64,000 nucleotides of DNA from Adiantum capillus-veneris. Lineage: Eukaryota; Streptophyta; Polypodiopsida; Polypodiales; Pteridaceae. Where the stretch lies: contig CM043971.1 of NCBI GenBank assembly GCA_014529385.2, forward strand, positions 60,652,709 to 60,716,708. Direction: 5' to 3'. Below are positions 22,407 through 32,904 of the stretch, one piece after another. The notes under the pieces are model-generated. The model ran no database searches and was not told where the DNA came from. It saw only the letters and a program-made list of their open reading frames with translations. Position numbers and translations under genes: made by a program. Each line of letters opens with the position of its first letter. Position 1 is the first letter of the stretch.

Positions 22407-23099
22407 ATGGTGAGCACGAGGGCAAAGCGAAGTAAGCTAGTAAGTGTAATCAAAGCCTATGGTCTCAAGGATATAGTGCCTTTGGTGGAGGCTCAAATCA
22501 AGGGACAACGGATTCCAAAAACTTACATTGACAGTGGAGCAGAGGTTTGTGTCATGACAGAAAAGCTAATGCATCAATTGGGTTTAGAGGTAATGGAATC
22601 ATCAAACTTTAGGGCAAAAATGGCCAATAATGTCTTTGTCACTTGTGTGGGTGTAGTGAAAGCTTTGAGAGTTTTTGTTTTTGGAATCACTACAGAGGTT
22701 GATGCTTATGTGATGCCAGTGAAGGGAGAAGGGTACCCCCTTATTTTAGGACGACCTTGGCTCATGGGTATAGGAGCTAGGAAAGATTGGGCAACAGGAG
22801 ACTTGGAGTTGAGGCCTCGTGTGGGTGGCCATAGTTGGAAGGTGGTTTATAACTTGAAGAATGGGCGACAAGAGAACCTTGAACTAGAGACGTCATCTGA
22901 TGAGTGGAGCTCAAGTGGATGCTCCTCATCCATGGACGAGGAAGAGAGTTCAAGTGAAGAGAGTGATAGCACTCTCGAAGTCATGGGCGTCACCATAAAG
23001 GAAACTACCTCATCAGAAGACAACCCAAGGATCCAAATGGAGAATGTGTGGGATGCCAGCCTAGAGAAGATGTTATCCAAGGATATAAAGGAAGAATAA
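22407..23099 (+). CDS. Element B protease region (fossil)
   Basis: About 230 codons. The retropepsin core reads PKTYIDSGAEVCVMTEKL (the D-S-G catalytic box) and later YPLILGRPWLMGIGARKDW, the conserved C-terminal block. The tail is Ser/Glu-rich and acidic (residues about 165-230), likely a linker to RT. The protease would process the polyprotein. Confidence 0.85.
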   Translation: MVSTRAKRSKLVSVIKAYGLKDIVPLVEAQIKGQRIPKTYIDSGAEVCVMTEKLMHQLGLEVMESSNFRAKMANNVFVTCVGVVKALRVFVFGITTEVDAYVMPVKGEGYPLILGRPWLMGIGARKDWATGDLELRPRVGGHSWKVVYNLKNGRQENLELETSSDEWSSSGCSSSMDEEESSSEESDSTLEVMGVTIKETTSSEDNPRIQMENVWDASLEKMLSKDIKEE

Positions 23100-23138
23100 A
23101 GGGAGGGTTATGTAAATGTACTCAAGAAGCATGCATCA

Positions 23139-23939
23139 TTGTTTATTTCTAATTACACTCACATTACAGGTGTCACTGCAGTGAAGCATCATATCCATCT
23201 AAAAGAAGGGAGCAAGCCAGTAGTACAAAAACTAAGAAGATTAGGAGTTGTGCAACAAAATGCACTATTGTCCGAGGTGAAGAGACTCTTAGAAGCAGGA
23301 TTCATATACTTAGTAGAAGATTCAAAATGGGTCTCCCTAATAGTGGTGAGGCGAAAGAAGAATGGTAAATGACGAGTGTGTGTGGATTACAAGCCACTAA
23401 ATGTTGCAACAAAGAGGGAACACTTCTCTCTCCCATTTCAAGATGAGATTCTAAATGAAGTAGCAGGCCACGAGCGATACACAGTGTGTGATGGATACTC
23501 TAGCTACTTTCAAATACTCATTGCAGAGGAGGACCATAAAAAGACTACTTTCATCACACCATGGGGCTGTTTTGCATTTCGAGTCATGCCTTTTGGTCTC
23601 ACCAACACTCCAGCCACCTTTCAACGATTCATGAATATGGTCTTCCAACCTTACTTTGGTAAGTCCATAAGGGTTTTCATAGATGACTTTTGTATTTACA
23701 GCTCCAAAAGTATGCATCTGGGCAAGATTGATGAAGGATTTACTCATTTAGCTAAGCTGGGTGGACAACTAAACAAGGACAAATGTCACATTGGGGAAAG
23801 TAAGGTTACACTATTGGGGCATGTAGTGTCCATTGATGGAATCGTGGTAGATCCTGAAAAGATAGAAACATTTCTAAATCTACCTTCCCCAACTTCCATC
23901 AAACAATTAATCTCTCTCTTGCAAAAGCTAGATATTTGA
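23139..23939 (+). pseudogene. Element B reverse transcriptase (fossil)
   Basis: The lead-in has GSKPVVQKLRRLG and EVKRLLEAGFIY. The RT core has [36 protein letters not shown] and VFIDDFCIYS, the F-I-D-D form of the catalytic box. It ends at LGHVVSIDGIVVDPEKIE. A MITE interrupts pol straight after. The region is broken. Confidence 0.88.
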
Positions 23940-24227
23940 GGGTGAAAGCATGTTAACCTATCGCGCTTTTTGTGCTAGTTAGCAGTTTCAAGTTAGCACA
24001 TCTTCGAAAAGTTGGGCGTCCGGTAAATTTTTTACAAATAATATCAAATTTTTTCGGAGGTTGTACATTTGGATTCCTTGTTTCAAGTGCTTTCTACTGA
24101 TATATCATATGTCATAGATCTTAAAGATGTAGCTCAAGTTATTGTACTAGTTAGCATATGCCAAAATTGTGCTAGTTCGCATTGTCCAGGACATGAAAAA
24201 GCATGACAAGTTAACATGCTTTCACCC
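23940..24227. mobile_element. 288-bp MITE inside B pol
   Basis: Perfect 18-bp terminal inverted repeats, gggtgaaagcatgttaac at 23940-23957 and its reverse complement at 24210-24227. The flanks are ttga on both sides (23936-23939 and 24228-24231), a 4-bp duplication (or 3-bp tga if the repeat is one base longer). There is no coding capacity. A sub-terminal motif (gtgctagtt(a/c)gca) occurs near both ends. The superfamily is unclear because a 4-bp duplication is unusual for plant MITEs. Confidence 0.9.
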
Positions 24228-24528
24228 TTGAGTAGATTCATACATTTACTCTCCCAAGTGATATTTCCTCTACAATAGCTGACTCGTCAAGAGACGCTTG
24301 TTTGGAGTGAAGAAAGTAATGGGCATTTTAGAGAGATAAAAAAAATTGTTAGGATCACTCCCTGTAATCCCCCAACCTTTTTGGGAACAAACATTCTTTG
24401 TAAACCCTAGTGTGGGAGAAGAGGCCATTGGTGCTGCCCTCCTACAAAAAGATCCAAAAACATCCTTTATCAAGCCTGTGTATTTTTCTAGCCGCCTCAT
24501 GGAAAACACATAGAAGGCCTACACCCTA

Positions 24529-26235
24529 ATGGAACAGCTAGTGTTAGCCCTCATGTTTGCGGTAACCAAATTTCGCCCATACTTGCTGCCAAAGAGGTTT
24601 GTAATTATCACTGTGGATGATATGTTTCCCTATGCACTACAACATATGGAAATCTCTAACAAAATAGCAAAGTGGGTGGTGCGACTTCATGAGTTTGATT
24701 ATACAATACAGGTTGAAAGAACAACTCGAGCATGCTTAGCCGACATTTTAACAAACAAGTGCTATGAAAAAGTTTTCCATTTGAAGAGAAAGGAACTTCC
24801 ACCACCTCCAGCTCTAGAGGCTCTGGTAAATTCTTATAGACTCTACTTTGATGGAGCATACAAGAGAACCAAGGATAAGGCAACTGCAGGCATCCTGGTC
24901 TTATCTCCATTGGGAGAGAGGATCCATGGTGAAGGGATCACTCTAGAAGATGTCCACTCCAACAATGAAGCAGAATATCAAGCTCTAATTCATGGCCTTT
25001 GTTGGTGCCTGTATAATTCAATTGAGAGATTAAATGCTTTTGGTGACTCCATGCTTTTGGTAAGGCAAATGCAAGGTACATGGGCTTGCAAAAATGCCAG
25101 TCTCTCTACTAAAATGAGAGAAGCCAAAGCTCTTATGAGGAGATTTAGGGAGGCACAAGTACATCATGTGCCAAGAGACCAGAACAAGGATGTAGACCAC
25201 CTAGCATCATCGAAGTTAAATGAGTCAATAGTGGGAGCAGTGGCCATCAAACTTCCACTTCAGCAAGGCAAGGAGGACTTAGAAGATATTATGCACCTTT
25301 TGGAGCAAGGAGAGGCTCCTAAACACTTGAATGCAAGGGAAAGGCGATGGTTAGGTAGGAAGGCTACCAGGTATCGCATAGTAAAGGATAATTTGTATTG
25401 TCTTGGTAAGGATGGTGCGCTTAGGAGAGTGCCTTTGAAGAGTGAAATTGAAGAGATTTTAAAAGCTTGTCACGATGATGTGTGTGGGGGACACTTTGCA
25501 CACGACATCACTAGTAGAAAGGTTCTACAAGCTGGGTTTACTTGGCTACGTCTTCATCGTGATGTCAAATACTGGTGTCAAACATGTGATGAATGTCAAA
25601 AAGCAAGACCAAGATGGCTCATAGCTGAACCCCAGAACCCAATAAAGGTATATGGGCCCTTTGAGAAGTGGGGAATTGATGCCATAGGGCCTCTACCACA
25701 CACTCAGTCAGGTAAAGAGTACATCATTATGGGAGTAGACTACATGAGTAGATGGGCTGAGGCTATGCCAACCAATAGAATTATTGCTAAGGATGTGAGT
25801 CAGTTCATCTTTGACCACATATGTTGCTGGTTTGGCACCCCTCTTGAAATACTATCTGATAGAGGACCAGGGTTTAGAGCAGACTTGGTAGGAGAACTCA
25901 TGCAGAAGCTAAATATTCAGCATCAACCCTCTACTCCTTACTACCCTCATTGCAATGGCTTTGTGGAAAAGGTAAATGGAATCATTTGCAAAATTCTCAC
26001 CAAACAGGTACATGCCAGGCGCCAAGATTGGGACAAACACCTGAATGGAGCTCTATGGAACTATAGAACCTCCTTGAAAACCGCATTAGGGTACACACCC
26101 TTTCATTTGTTTTATGGAAAGGAGGCTCTTTTGCCCATTGGAGTGAAGTTAACAAGTTTGCGAATATTCGGTACCCAGGTAGGCTCTCAAAAGGAGAAAG
26201 TACATCAAAGGATTATGGATCTAGAGAGGCTTTAA
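24529..26235 (+). CDS. Element B RNase H, second RNase H and integrase (fossil)
   Basis: About 568 codons. The first part (LVLALMFAVTKFRPYLLPKR, VVRLHEFDYTIQ) is the end of the ordinary gypsy RNase H. Residues about 100-230 form a second RNase H of the archaeal type (LYFDGAYKR, NNEAEYQALIHGL, HHVPRDQNKDVDHLAS), the hallmark of the Tat lineage. The integrase zinc domain (GGHFAHDITS, CQTCDECQ) and core (WGIDAIGPLPH, LSDRGPGF, YPHCNGFVEKVNG) follow. The integrase tail (FLFRWEGPFLV, EWRLKPYHI) is recognisable to about 26520. Confidence 0.9.
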   Translation: MEQLVLALMFAVTKFRPYLLPKRFVIITVDDMFPYALQHMEISNKIAKWVVRLHEFDYTIQVERTTRACLADILTNKCYEKVFHLKRKELPPPPALEALVNSYRLYFDGAYKRTKDKATAGILVLSPLGERIHGEGITLEDVHSNNEAEYQALIHGLCWCLYNSIERLNAFGDSMLLVRQMQGTWACKNASLSTKMREAKALMRRFREAQVHHVPRDQNKDVDHLASSKLNESIVGAVAIKLPLQQGKEDLEDIMHLLEQGEAPKHLNARERRWLGRKATRYRIVKDNLYCLGKDGALRRVPLKSEIEEILKACHDDVCGGHFAHDITSRKVLQAGFTWLRLHRDVKYWCQTCDECQKARPRWLIAEPQNPIKVYGPFEKWGIDAIGPLPHTQSGKEYIIMGVDYMSRWAEAMPTNRIIAKDVSQFIFDHICCWFGTPLEILSDRGPGFRADLVGELMQKLNIQHQPSTPYYPHCNGFVEKVNGIICKILTKQVHARRQDWDKHLNGALWNYRTSLKTALGYTPFHLFYGKEALLPIGVKLTSLRIFGTQVGSQKEKVHQRIMDLERL

Positions 26236-26576
26236 TTGGATCGTGAAGAAGCCATCAACCACTACTCTCAAGAAGCAGAGAAGCGCAGAGAAAAGTTCAA
26301 CGAAAAGATAGCATCTAAAGACATCAAAAAGAGATCTCTAGTGCTTTGATATGACAATCGCTTCAACACTCGTAAGGATGGAAAGTTTCTTTTTCGATGG
26401 GAAGGCCCGTTCTTGGTCACCAAAAAGTTCAAAAATGGCTCTTACAGACTTCAAGACATTGATGGTAAAGTGCACAAGACCACGACAAATGAATGGCGTC
26501 TAAAGCCTTATCACATCAGAATAAGATCATCCCAAGATCAAAGAAAGTAGGCTAGAGGCATAAATACCTCTAGCCA

Positions 26577-26590
26577 GGTTTGGGGGGGCT
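26577..26590 (+). other. Polypurine tract of element B
   Basis: The G-rich run tttgggggggct immediately before the 3' LTR start, the expected plus-strand primer. Confidence 0.75.
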
Positions 26591-26591
26591 A

Positions 26592-27895
26592 TGATCCGAG
26601 CCTATCACAATTTTTTGGTTACTATATATTTTTTGGTTTTCCCTGCTTCTAGAGGTTTACAATAAAAGAAAGAGTGAGAACAACCTCTTGGAAAAATTCA
26701 AAAAATGACTTGATGGGAATTTTTCCTTGACTAGCTCATAGGAGGTGAAAGGTAGAACCTAGCGGTAAAGGGAAGGGAAAATATGTAAATGTGAAAAGAA
26801 AAGATATGATGTGTTTGTGGAGCCATGCACCCATGATTCAAGGGTCATGAGTGGCTCATATCATCATGGCTTTGGAGCCATCTGATGATTCAAACAGATG
26901 GGACCCACGTGGAAGACTTGGTGAAGGAAGGAAACAGACACATGACTTTGCTGGATTTTTTAAAAATACGTCCACTCCGATCCAAGAAAAGTTGTCTTCA
27001 TCAAAGTTGTAGCTTATGAGCTGCAGATTCCGACAATATTTGTTTTATAATTTTTGTAGCTACGGTCTAGGAGATAAGGAAAAAATAGTGGATGTCAGTT
27101 TTTTCAACTATGGTGGAGACCACCCCCTCTACCTTTACACACACACCCTTCCTTTTCCACATTGAGTCCTTCTCTAAAAATCAGTCACTAGTCTCCTCAC
27201 CCTCCCCTCCTTTCTTCTCTCTCTCAAGCTCATAAAACCATCACAAATTCCTCTTCTAATCACCTCTCAAATCATGCTTAATCTTGTTGTAATTCATAAG
27301 TTTTCATTCAACCCCTTTCTATTATTACTAGATATGCATTGATTTTATGTAGATTCTTTACATTTTAAAATAAGGAAGCTCTTGGACTCAAGCTATGGAG
27401 GAAGGAGTGAAGACAACACAAGTGATGATGGAGCCAATTAGTTGCAAATTGGGCAACAAATCACTTGGAAGGAGATTCTTCATTGGTGGAATGTCCCTAA
27501 TGAAGCTTCATTTGTACAAATTGCACTTGGATATTAACGTCACTCCTAATCACTCTCTTGCCTATATAAAGAGCCCCCCCCCCCCCCCTTTGTAATTTCA
27601 AGTCTCCCTGAGCCTCATTGAGTCTTTGTATCACTCATCATGAGCCCATAAAGCTCATTCATTCACTCTATTCTTTGCACATTCTAGAGTGCAAATTGTT
27701 TTATGCTAGTAATCTCCCCTCCTCTTACTTATGTGAATTAAGAGAGATCTTTTATGTTTGTGTGAGAGTGTTTAATGTGATTTTGGCTAAATCTTGAGTT
27801 GTTGTTTAGTAATCTACATGCTATTTGTGTTGGGAGTGCTTGAAGTTATCCATTCCTTGTACACACATTGAGGTTAACGATTCATTCATAGTGAT

Positions 27896-27975
<80 letters not shown>

Positions 27976-28089
27976 GTAGCGGTCCTAGTCCACGCCTTCA
28001 AGATTAGGTGGTGCCCTCATCTCATTTTCCTTGAGGTGCAATGGAGTTTGTTTTGGTGTAGAGGCCACCATTCCAAATTTCCTTCGTCA
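26592..28089 (+). repeat. Element B 3' LTR
   Basis: Length 1498 bp, tgatccgagcc...ttccttcgtca. It holds the TATA motif (about 27563), a long C run (about 27575-27590) and a CT microsatellite (27898-27971). Followed by acgtt of the target site. Confidence 0.94.
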
Positions 28090-29350
28090 ACGTTGACCTC
28101 AGTAGTCCACATTTGAGGCATCTCTAGATCAATTGAGACAAAAAATTCACTGATGAGGACAAGAGACTCTTGTACAAGACATCCTTCGGCCATGCTACCC
28201 CCGGGGCAGGCCCTTTGACAAACGAACCCCTTTTAAGTCTTCATAAATCTCTCCAAGAAGACATCGACGTGCTATGGAACACCCTAGCAACTGCAACTTC
28301 ATCGACCACATGCACAAGTACATCATTTGGATGGTAAATATGTTTGTTAGAAAGTACTTCTCCACCATGCACACTGCTTCAATAGCATTTAAGCGTGCTG
28401 CATCAATGTTGTCTTCTCTTATTCTTTTGAAGTGCTCCAGTGTACCAACTCACTAATTTTGTAGATTGTTCTTCTAATGTCATCTGTCAAACAACCCTTT
28501 ATGGAAATTGGTAAGATGAACTGTAAAATGTGTGCCAACCATGGGACTTAAGACCACTGAGATTGTCATCTCTTGTAAAATCCGTCTTTAAACTTTGCAT
28601 ACATGATGTGGGATTCTTGAATGAAGATATAGTCTTCTTCACTTGTTGCTCTTCTGCGCGACTCAAAACCCATGAACCTTTGGGTATAGACCACTTTCCA
28701 TTGGGTTTAAGTCAAGGACACATCTCTGGCATTCGACCCACAGCCTGCAGGTCATCTCTTTGGGCCTTGATCTCCCTTTTTCCAGTGATGGTCTTCTAGA
28801 TGATCTTCCCCACATTGTTGAAGATGTGCATTGGGTCGAGAAAATGATTAATCAGCAGGTCACTCTAGTACGGGAGATCATGGAAAATAGAAAGTCTTCT
28901 GATTCCAGGTGGCACTCAATCTCCCCTCTCCAGCCACATGTTTTTCCAATTGCTCTCTTTCAGTGGATGCATGTCATGTTTACATATTTTTGGTCCACGT
29001 AGCTCATGTCCTTCAGGCAAAAATCTACCATGCTCCTCGTAAAATGTCTTGCCCAAATGCTCAGAGCGGTGGAAGCCAAGTCGAGGACCACATTTTGGAC
29101 ATGCATGATTGCCCAAGTAACTCAAGCCTAAAACATCACAAAATTCAAATATAAAAGTGTTGACATATCCATGAATCACATGTATGTGGGGGTTTTAAAG
29201 GCACTTACCTGAGCACTCATTGAAGCCTTCCACATGAGAATGCCTTGCACATGTGCATTTCATCGTCTGAACAACCTCACATTCTCTAGCCAGGCTCGAT
29301 CCCCGCACATCTCGGTCGAGAAGTGCAAGGAGATTAGGACTACAAGGTAA
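28090..29350 (-). pseudogene. CACTA TNP2-like transposase, partial (pseudogene)
   Basis: Minus-strand reading gives HACPKCGPRL, GKTFYEEHGRFLPEGHELR (C-terminal part of the transposase domain), then LSGLKSHGWHTF (the GLKSHDxH block), then KGFVCQRACPGGSMAEG. These occur in the order known for TNP2 of En/Spm elements. An intron is visible: donor cag/gtaagt and acceptor ttttag/g, 29128-29208, 81 nt. The exon upstream ends VEGFNECSG. The transposase would bind element ends and cut and paste. Frame changes and stops are present, and element B cuts it at 28090. Confidence 0.8.
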
Positions 29351-29395
29351 TAATCTCGTATTTATTGGTCAATGACTATATATATTAAGGTTCTT

Positions 29396-29867
29396 GAAGT
29401 CTGTGTGCACTTTTGAAGTCTGATTGCAATTTTTCTACTATTAATTTGATGCTAGCTATAACGTAACCTATAATCTAACCTAACCTATACCATAAACGTA
29501 ACCTAGCTTATAACCTAAACCTAGTCTATAAAATAACCTAACCGAAGTCCGTTTGCATTATTAGAAGTACACAAGTCATCTTTGAAGTCCGATTGTGTTT
29601 TTTCTACTGTTAATTTGATGCTAGCTCTAACCTAGCCTATAATCGTTATGCCTAACCTATAATCTAACCTAACCTAACACCTATACCTAGCCTAACTTAT
29701 AACCTAAACCTAAGCTATAACCTAACCTAACCGAAGTCCGTTTGCATTTTTAGAAGTACAAAAGTCATTTTCGAAGTCTGTTTGTATTTTTTCGACTATT
29801 ATGCCGTTGATAGCTCTACTCTAACCTATAAGCTCATATAACCTATAACCTAAACCTAACCTAACAT
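29396..29867. repeat. About 190-bp tandem repeat with CCTAA runs
   Basis: Units start at gaagtc(c/t)g near 29396, 29543 and 29732. Each has an opening part with (tt)tttctactattaatttgatg and a closing part of degenerate taacctataacctaacct. The first unit is shorter. The closing part resembles degenerate telomere-like repeats. Confidence 0.8.
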
Positions 29868-31076
29868 AAAAACAACACAATGGTGAGATGTTTAGCAAAA
29901 CAAAAATCCATACAGCTTGCCCACAATCATATGCAATGTGGGCAAGCTCTATGCTTGCCAATTTGGCAAACGGCTCACCATTGTGTTGTTTTTAGAGTTG
30001 CGAAGTGATTTTATGGTCTGAAAACCGCTCACAGACATATAGACAACACAATGGCGAGCTGTTGGCAATATGGAAAGCCATAAAACTTTCCCACAATGCA
30101 TACGCCTTGTGGAAAAGATTTATGGCTTGTCGTATTGCCAAACGGATCACCATTGTGTTGTTTTTAGGGGCACGAGGCAATTTTAGCGCTTGAATATCAT
30201 TCGCAAATATATAGACAACACAATGGCCAGCCGTTGGAAATACGGCAAGCCATAGAGGTTGCCCACAATGTATATGCATTGTGGGCAAGCTCTATGGCTT
30301 TCCGTTTTGCCAAATGGATCTCCATTGTGTTGTTTTTAGGGCTGCTTAGCTATTTTAGGGCTTGAAAACCACTTGCGATCCTAAAACCAACACAATGGAA
30401 AGCCTTTTGGCAATACAAAAAGCCATAGAACTTGACCTCAATGCATATGCCTTGTGGGTAAGCTTAATGGCTTGCCGTACTGCCAAATGGATCGCCATTG
30501 TGTTTTTTTAAGGGACACGAGTCAATTTTAGCGCTTGAAAATCACTCGCAAACATACAGACAGCACCATGGCGAGCCGTTTGGAAATACAGCAAGCCATA
30601 AAGCTTGCCCACAATGCATATGCATTGTAAGAAAGATCTATGGCTTTCCGTATTGCCAAAAGGTTTGCCATTGTGTTGTTTTTAAGACCGCTTATCTATT
30701 TTAGGATTTGAAAACCACTTTTGCAAACATATAGAAAACACTATGGCAAGCCGTTTGGCAATACGTCAAGCCATAGAGCTTGCCCACAACACATATGCAT
30801 TGTGGGCAAGCTCTATGGCTTGCCGTATTGCCAAAAGGCTCTCCATGGTGTTATTTTCAGGTCCACTTAGCTATTTTAGGACTTGAAAATTGCTTGCGGA
30901 TATATAAACAACACAATGGCCAGCCGTTGGCAATATGGAAAGCCATAGAGATTGCCCACAATGCATATGTGTTTTGGGTAAGATTTATGGCTTGCCGTAT
31001 TGATGAATGGATTGCCATTGTGTTGTTTTTAATATGTGTTGTGGGTAAGCTCTATGGCTTGTCGTATTGTCGAATT
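29868..31076. repeat. Tandem array of large palindromes, 172-bp period
   Basis: Seven units start at about 29870, 30043, 30215, 30387, 30560, 30735 and 30907, followed by a half unit from 31031. Each holds an imperfect palindrome of about 120-125 bp. The left arm runs from acaacacaatggcgagccg through gcaagccatagagcttgccc. The right arm is the reverse complement and ends ccattgtgttgttttt. The centre is near atgcatatgcat. A spacer of about 45-50 bp (ctattttagggcttgaaaac and similar) separates units. No coding. It lies between the CACTA terminus and its transposase exons. Confidence 0.95.
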
Positions 31077-31077
31077 T

Positions 31078-31209
31078 AGCTTAACCTAACCTAACCTAAT
31101 GTAGCTTAACCTAACCTAACCTAGCATAGCTAAACCTAACGTAGATTAATGTAACCTAATGTAGCTTAACCTAACCTAACCTAGTGTAGCTAAACTTAAT
31201 GTAGATTAA
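31078..31209. repeat. Degenerate CCTAA array, left of the 986-bp element
   Basis: Repeats of taacctaacctaa broken by tgtagctt and similar words. It resumes at 32196-32390 on the other side of the inserted element. Confidence 0.9.
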
Positions 31210-32195
31210 CACTAGGTTGGTAACCTAACAGGACATAAAAGTGTCCTTTCAAGGTTTTGAAAAAACCCTCCAAAACCATAGTAGATCCACTCATTTTGTA
31301 AAATCCTTTCATGAGGTTATAGTTCAAGGCCTACTACACATGGAAAAAATAAGAAACTTGTAAAATTTCTCATCTTTTTGTCACACCAAGCCTTTAAAGT
31401 TGATGGACCAGTACATTTTAATCAAAACAGTCATTTCTTACGTTTTGCTGCATAAAAATAAGATTAGGGATTTTTGTAGGACTTGAGATAAATTCCCTAG
31501 TTAACTTCAATGGGTTGGTGATCAGAACATATGATTGCTTCTCCCTCACTAGTTTTTGTTTTGCCAAAAGAAATAGGTACAAAAAAGTTGAATTTTTACC
31601 TTTTTGCAAACCTATCATCAAAGTTTCTATAGCCATGCTCAATACAAATAATATATGCATGTTTTCTTAGTTCCCTATTGTCCTTTAGGTTCATAAGGAG
31701 CCATGGAGAATATTAGCTTTATGTTACAATATGTGACATAGAAAATCAAAACTGCATTTGGATATCATGAAAGCCACCAAAAAAATCATAGAAGAGCAAA
31801 AATTGGCTAAAAAACAGGATTTGACAATTTTTGTAATTTGGTCATAACTTACAACTTTAACATTTATTTCTCCCTAGAAGCATTTGGACATGTTGAGGAC
31901 TACTAAAGATAGTTCTCTAGCATTATAGACCTCACAAACATGTGGTATAGTTGCAAAAAGTTGAAAATTTTCAAAAATAGGACCCGTTTTTTCACACAGT
32001 TTAGGTTGTGAAATGTTGTGCAAGGACAAGGTTAAAGATGGAATTGATATTCCAAAAAAATGTCAAGTTTTTTTCAGCTCATGAGACAAATTTCTAGATA
32101 GATAGCACCACCAAATCCATTTTGAAACTCTTGACATAATTCAAGGAAAATGGTCACTTCACAGGACATAAAAGTGTCCCATTACCAACCTAGTG
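31210..32195. mobile_element. 986-bp non-autonomous DNA transposon with CACTA-type ends
   Basis: Terminal inverted repeats of 14 bp, cactaggttggtaa at 31210-31223 and its reverse complement ending at 32195. TTAA lies on both sides (31206-31209, 32196-32199) and may be the target duplication or part of the surrounding repeat. A near-palindromic 16-mer (ggacataaaagtgtcc) occurs near each end (31231-31246 and 32164-32179) in the same orientation. No convincing coding region. It sits inside the CCTAA array and so is younger than the array. Confidence 0.8.
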
Positions 32196-32390
32196 TTAAC
32201 TTAACCTAACTTAACATATAAGATAACCTAACCTAACTTAACGCAGCTTAAACTAATGTATAAGATAACTTAACATAACCTAATGTATAACCTAACCTAA
32301 CAACGTAGCTTAACTTAATGTAACTTAGCGTATAAGATAACCTAACTTAACCTAATCTAATTGAAATTATAACCCAAACTTAACCTAAAA
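32196..32390. repeat. Degenerate CCTAA array, right part
   Basis: Continuation of 31078-31209, with taacctaac and tataagataacctaac words. Confidence 0.88.
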
Positions 32391-32748
32391 CATAAACCCC
32401 ATCAGCTGCATAATTTCAAAAACGACATAATCAATACAAAATTTCTTCAAAACAATATTTTTTCATAAACCAAAACATTTTTTTTCAATGTCACATCACG
32501 AACCATAATTTATTTTTAAGCATTGAAAGTTTAAAGTATTCAAAGTTTAAAGCATGAAACCTTCTTTCTTAATATACAAAGTATTTTAAATAAATTTAAT
32601 ATCCATTTAAAGGTTCGAGCACTCACATTCGTCCTATTTGAGCAATGAAAGTTGTTGTAAAAGTCTTGGAACCTGCAAAAACGCACACACAAACACAAAG
32701 TTAAACCCTAAACCCTAAATCTACAAGTAAACATGAAAACAATCTCAC
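32391..32748. other. No gene seen; probable CACTA intron
   Basis: AT-rich and without open frames of note. If the small exon at 32749-32823 is real, this is intron sequence. Confidence 0.35.
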
Positions 32749-32823
32749 CTTAGTGCTATGCACTAACTCACAAGCAAGATTAGCACTTCTGACGGCTTGT
32801 TTCTCACCAGATTTGTGAGACAT
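32749..32823 (-). CDS. Candidate first exon of the CACTA gene
   Basis: On the minus strand an ATG at 32823 opens 25 codons (MSHKSGEKQAVRSANLACEL then VHSTK) and ends at a good donor (aag/gtgaga). The 80 bases upstream are pyrimidine-rich like a 5' leader. The ATG is about 290 bp inside the CACTA terminus at 33115, where transcripts of En/Spm elements commonly begin. No domain is visible, so this is an inference from position and splice signal. Confidence 0.3.
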
Positions 32824-32904
32824 GGGGAAGAAGAGAGCTTGAGAAAACACGCAAGAACAAGAGAAATGTGTAGAGAAAGCCCGTGGTTTTGATTTTTGCA
32901 GGTG

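Larger units (their letters stand above)
7304..28089 (+). mobile_element. Gypsy element B, Tat-type, with two LTRs
   Basis: The LTRs match between 7304-7343 plus 18549-20020 and 26592-28089 (about 1.5 kb each). Flanks read acgt just before the 5' LTR and acgtt just after the 3' LTR, a 4-5 bp target duplication with one ambiguous base. A primer-binding-like site follows the 5' LTR and a polypurine tract precedes the 3' LTR. Domain order is gag, protease, RT, RNase H, a second RNase H, integrase, which is the Tat arrangement. LTRs differ by roughly 5% by eye. The coding region is broken in several places. Element A sits in its 5' LTR and a MITE in its pol. Confidence 0.9.

Noticed and set aside
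29868-31076. CRISPR-like array
   Set aside because: The units are palindromes with near-constant spacers, not short direct repeats with unique spacers, and the setting is a plant transposon.
29396-32390. True chromosome-end telomere
   Set aside because: The CCTAA runs are degenerate, mixed with other units and enclosed in a transposon with DNA on both sides.
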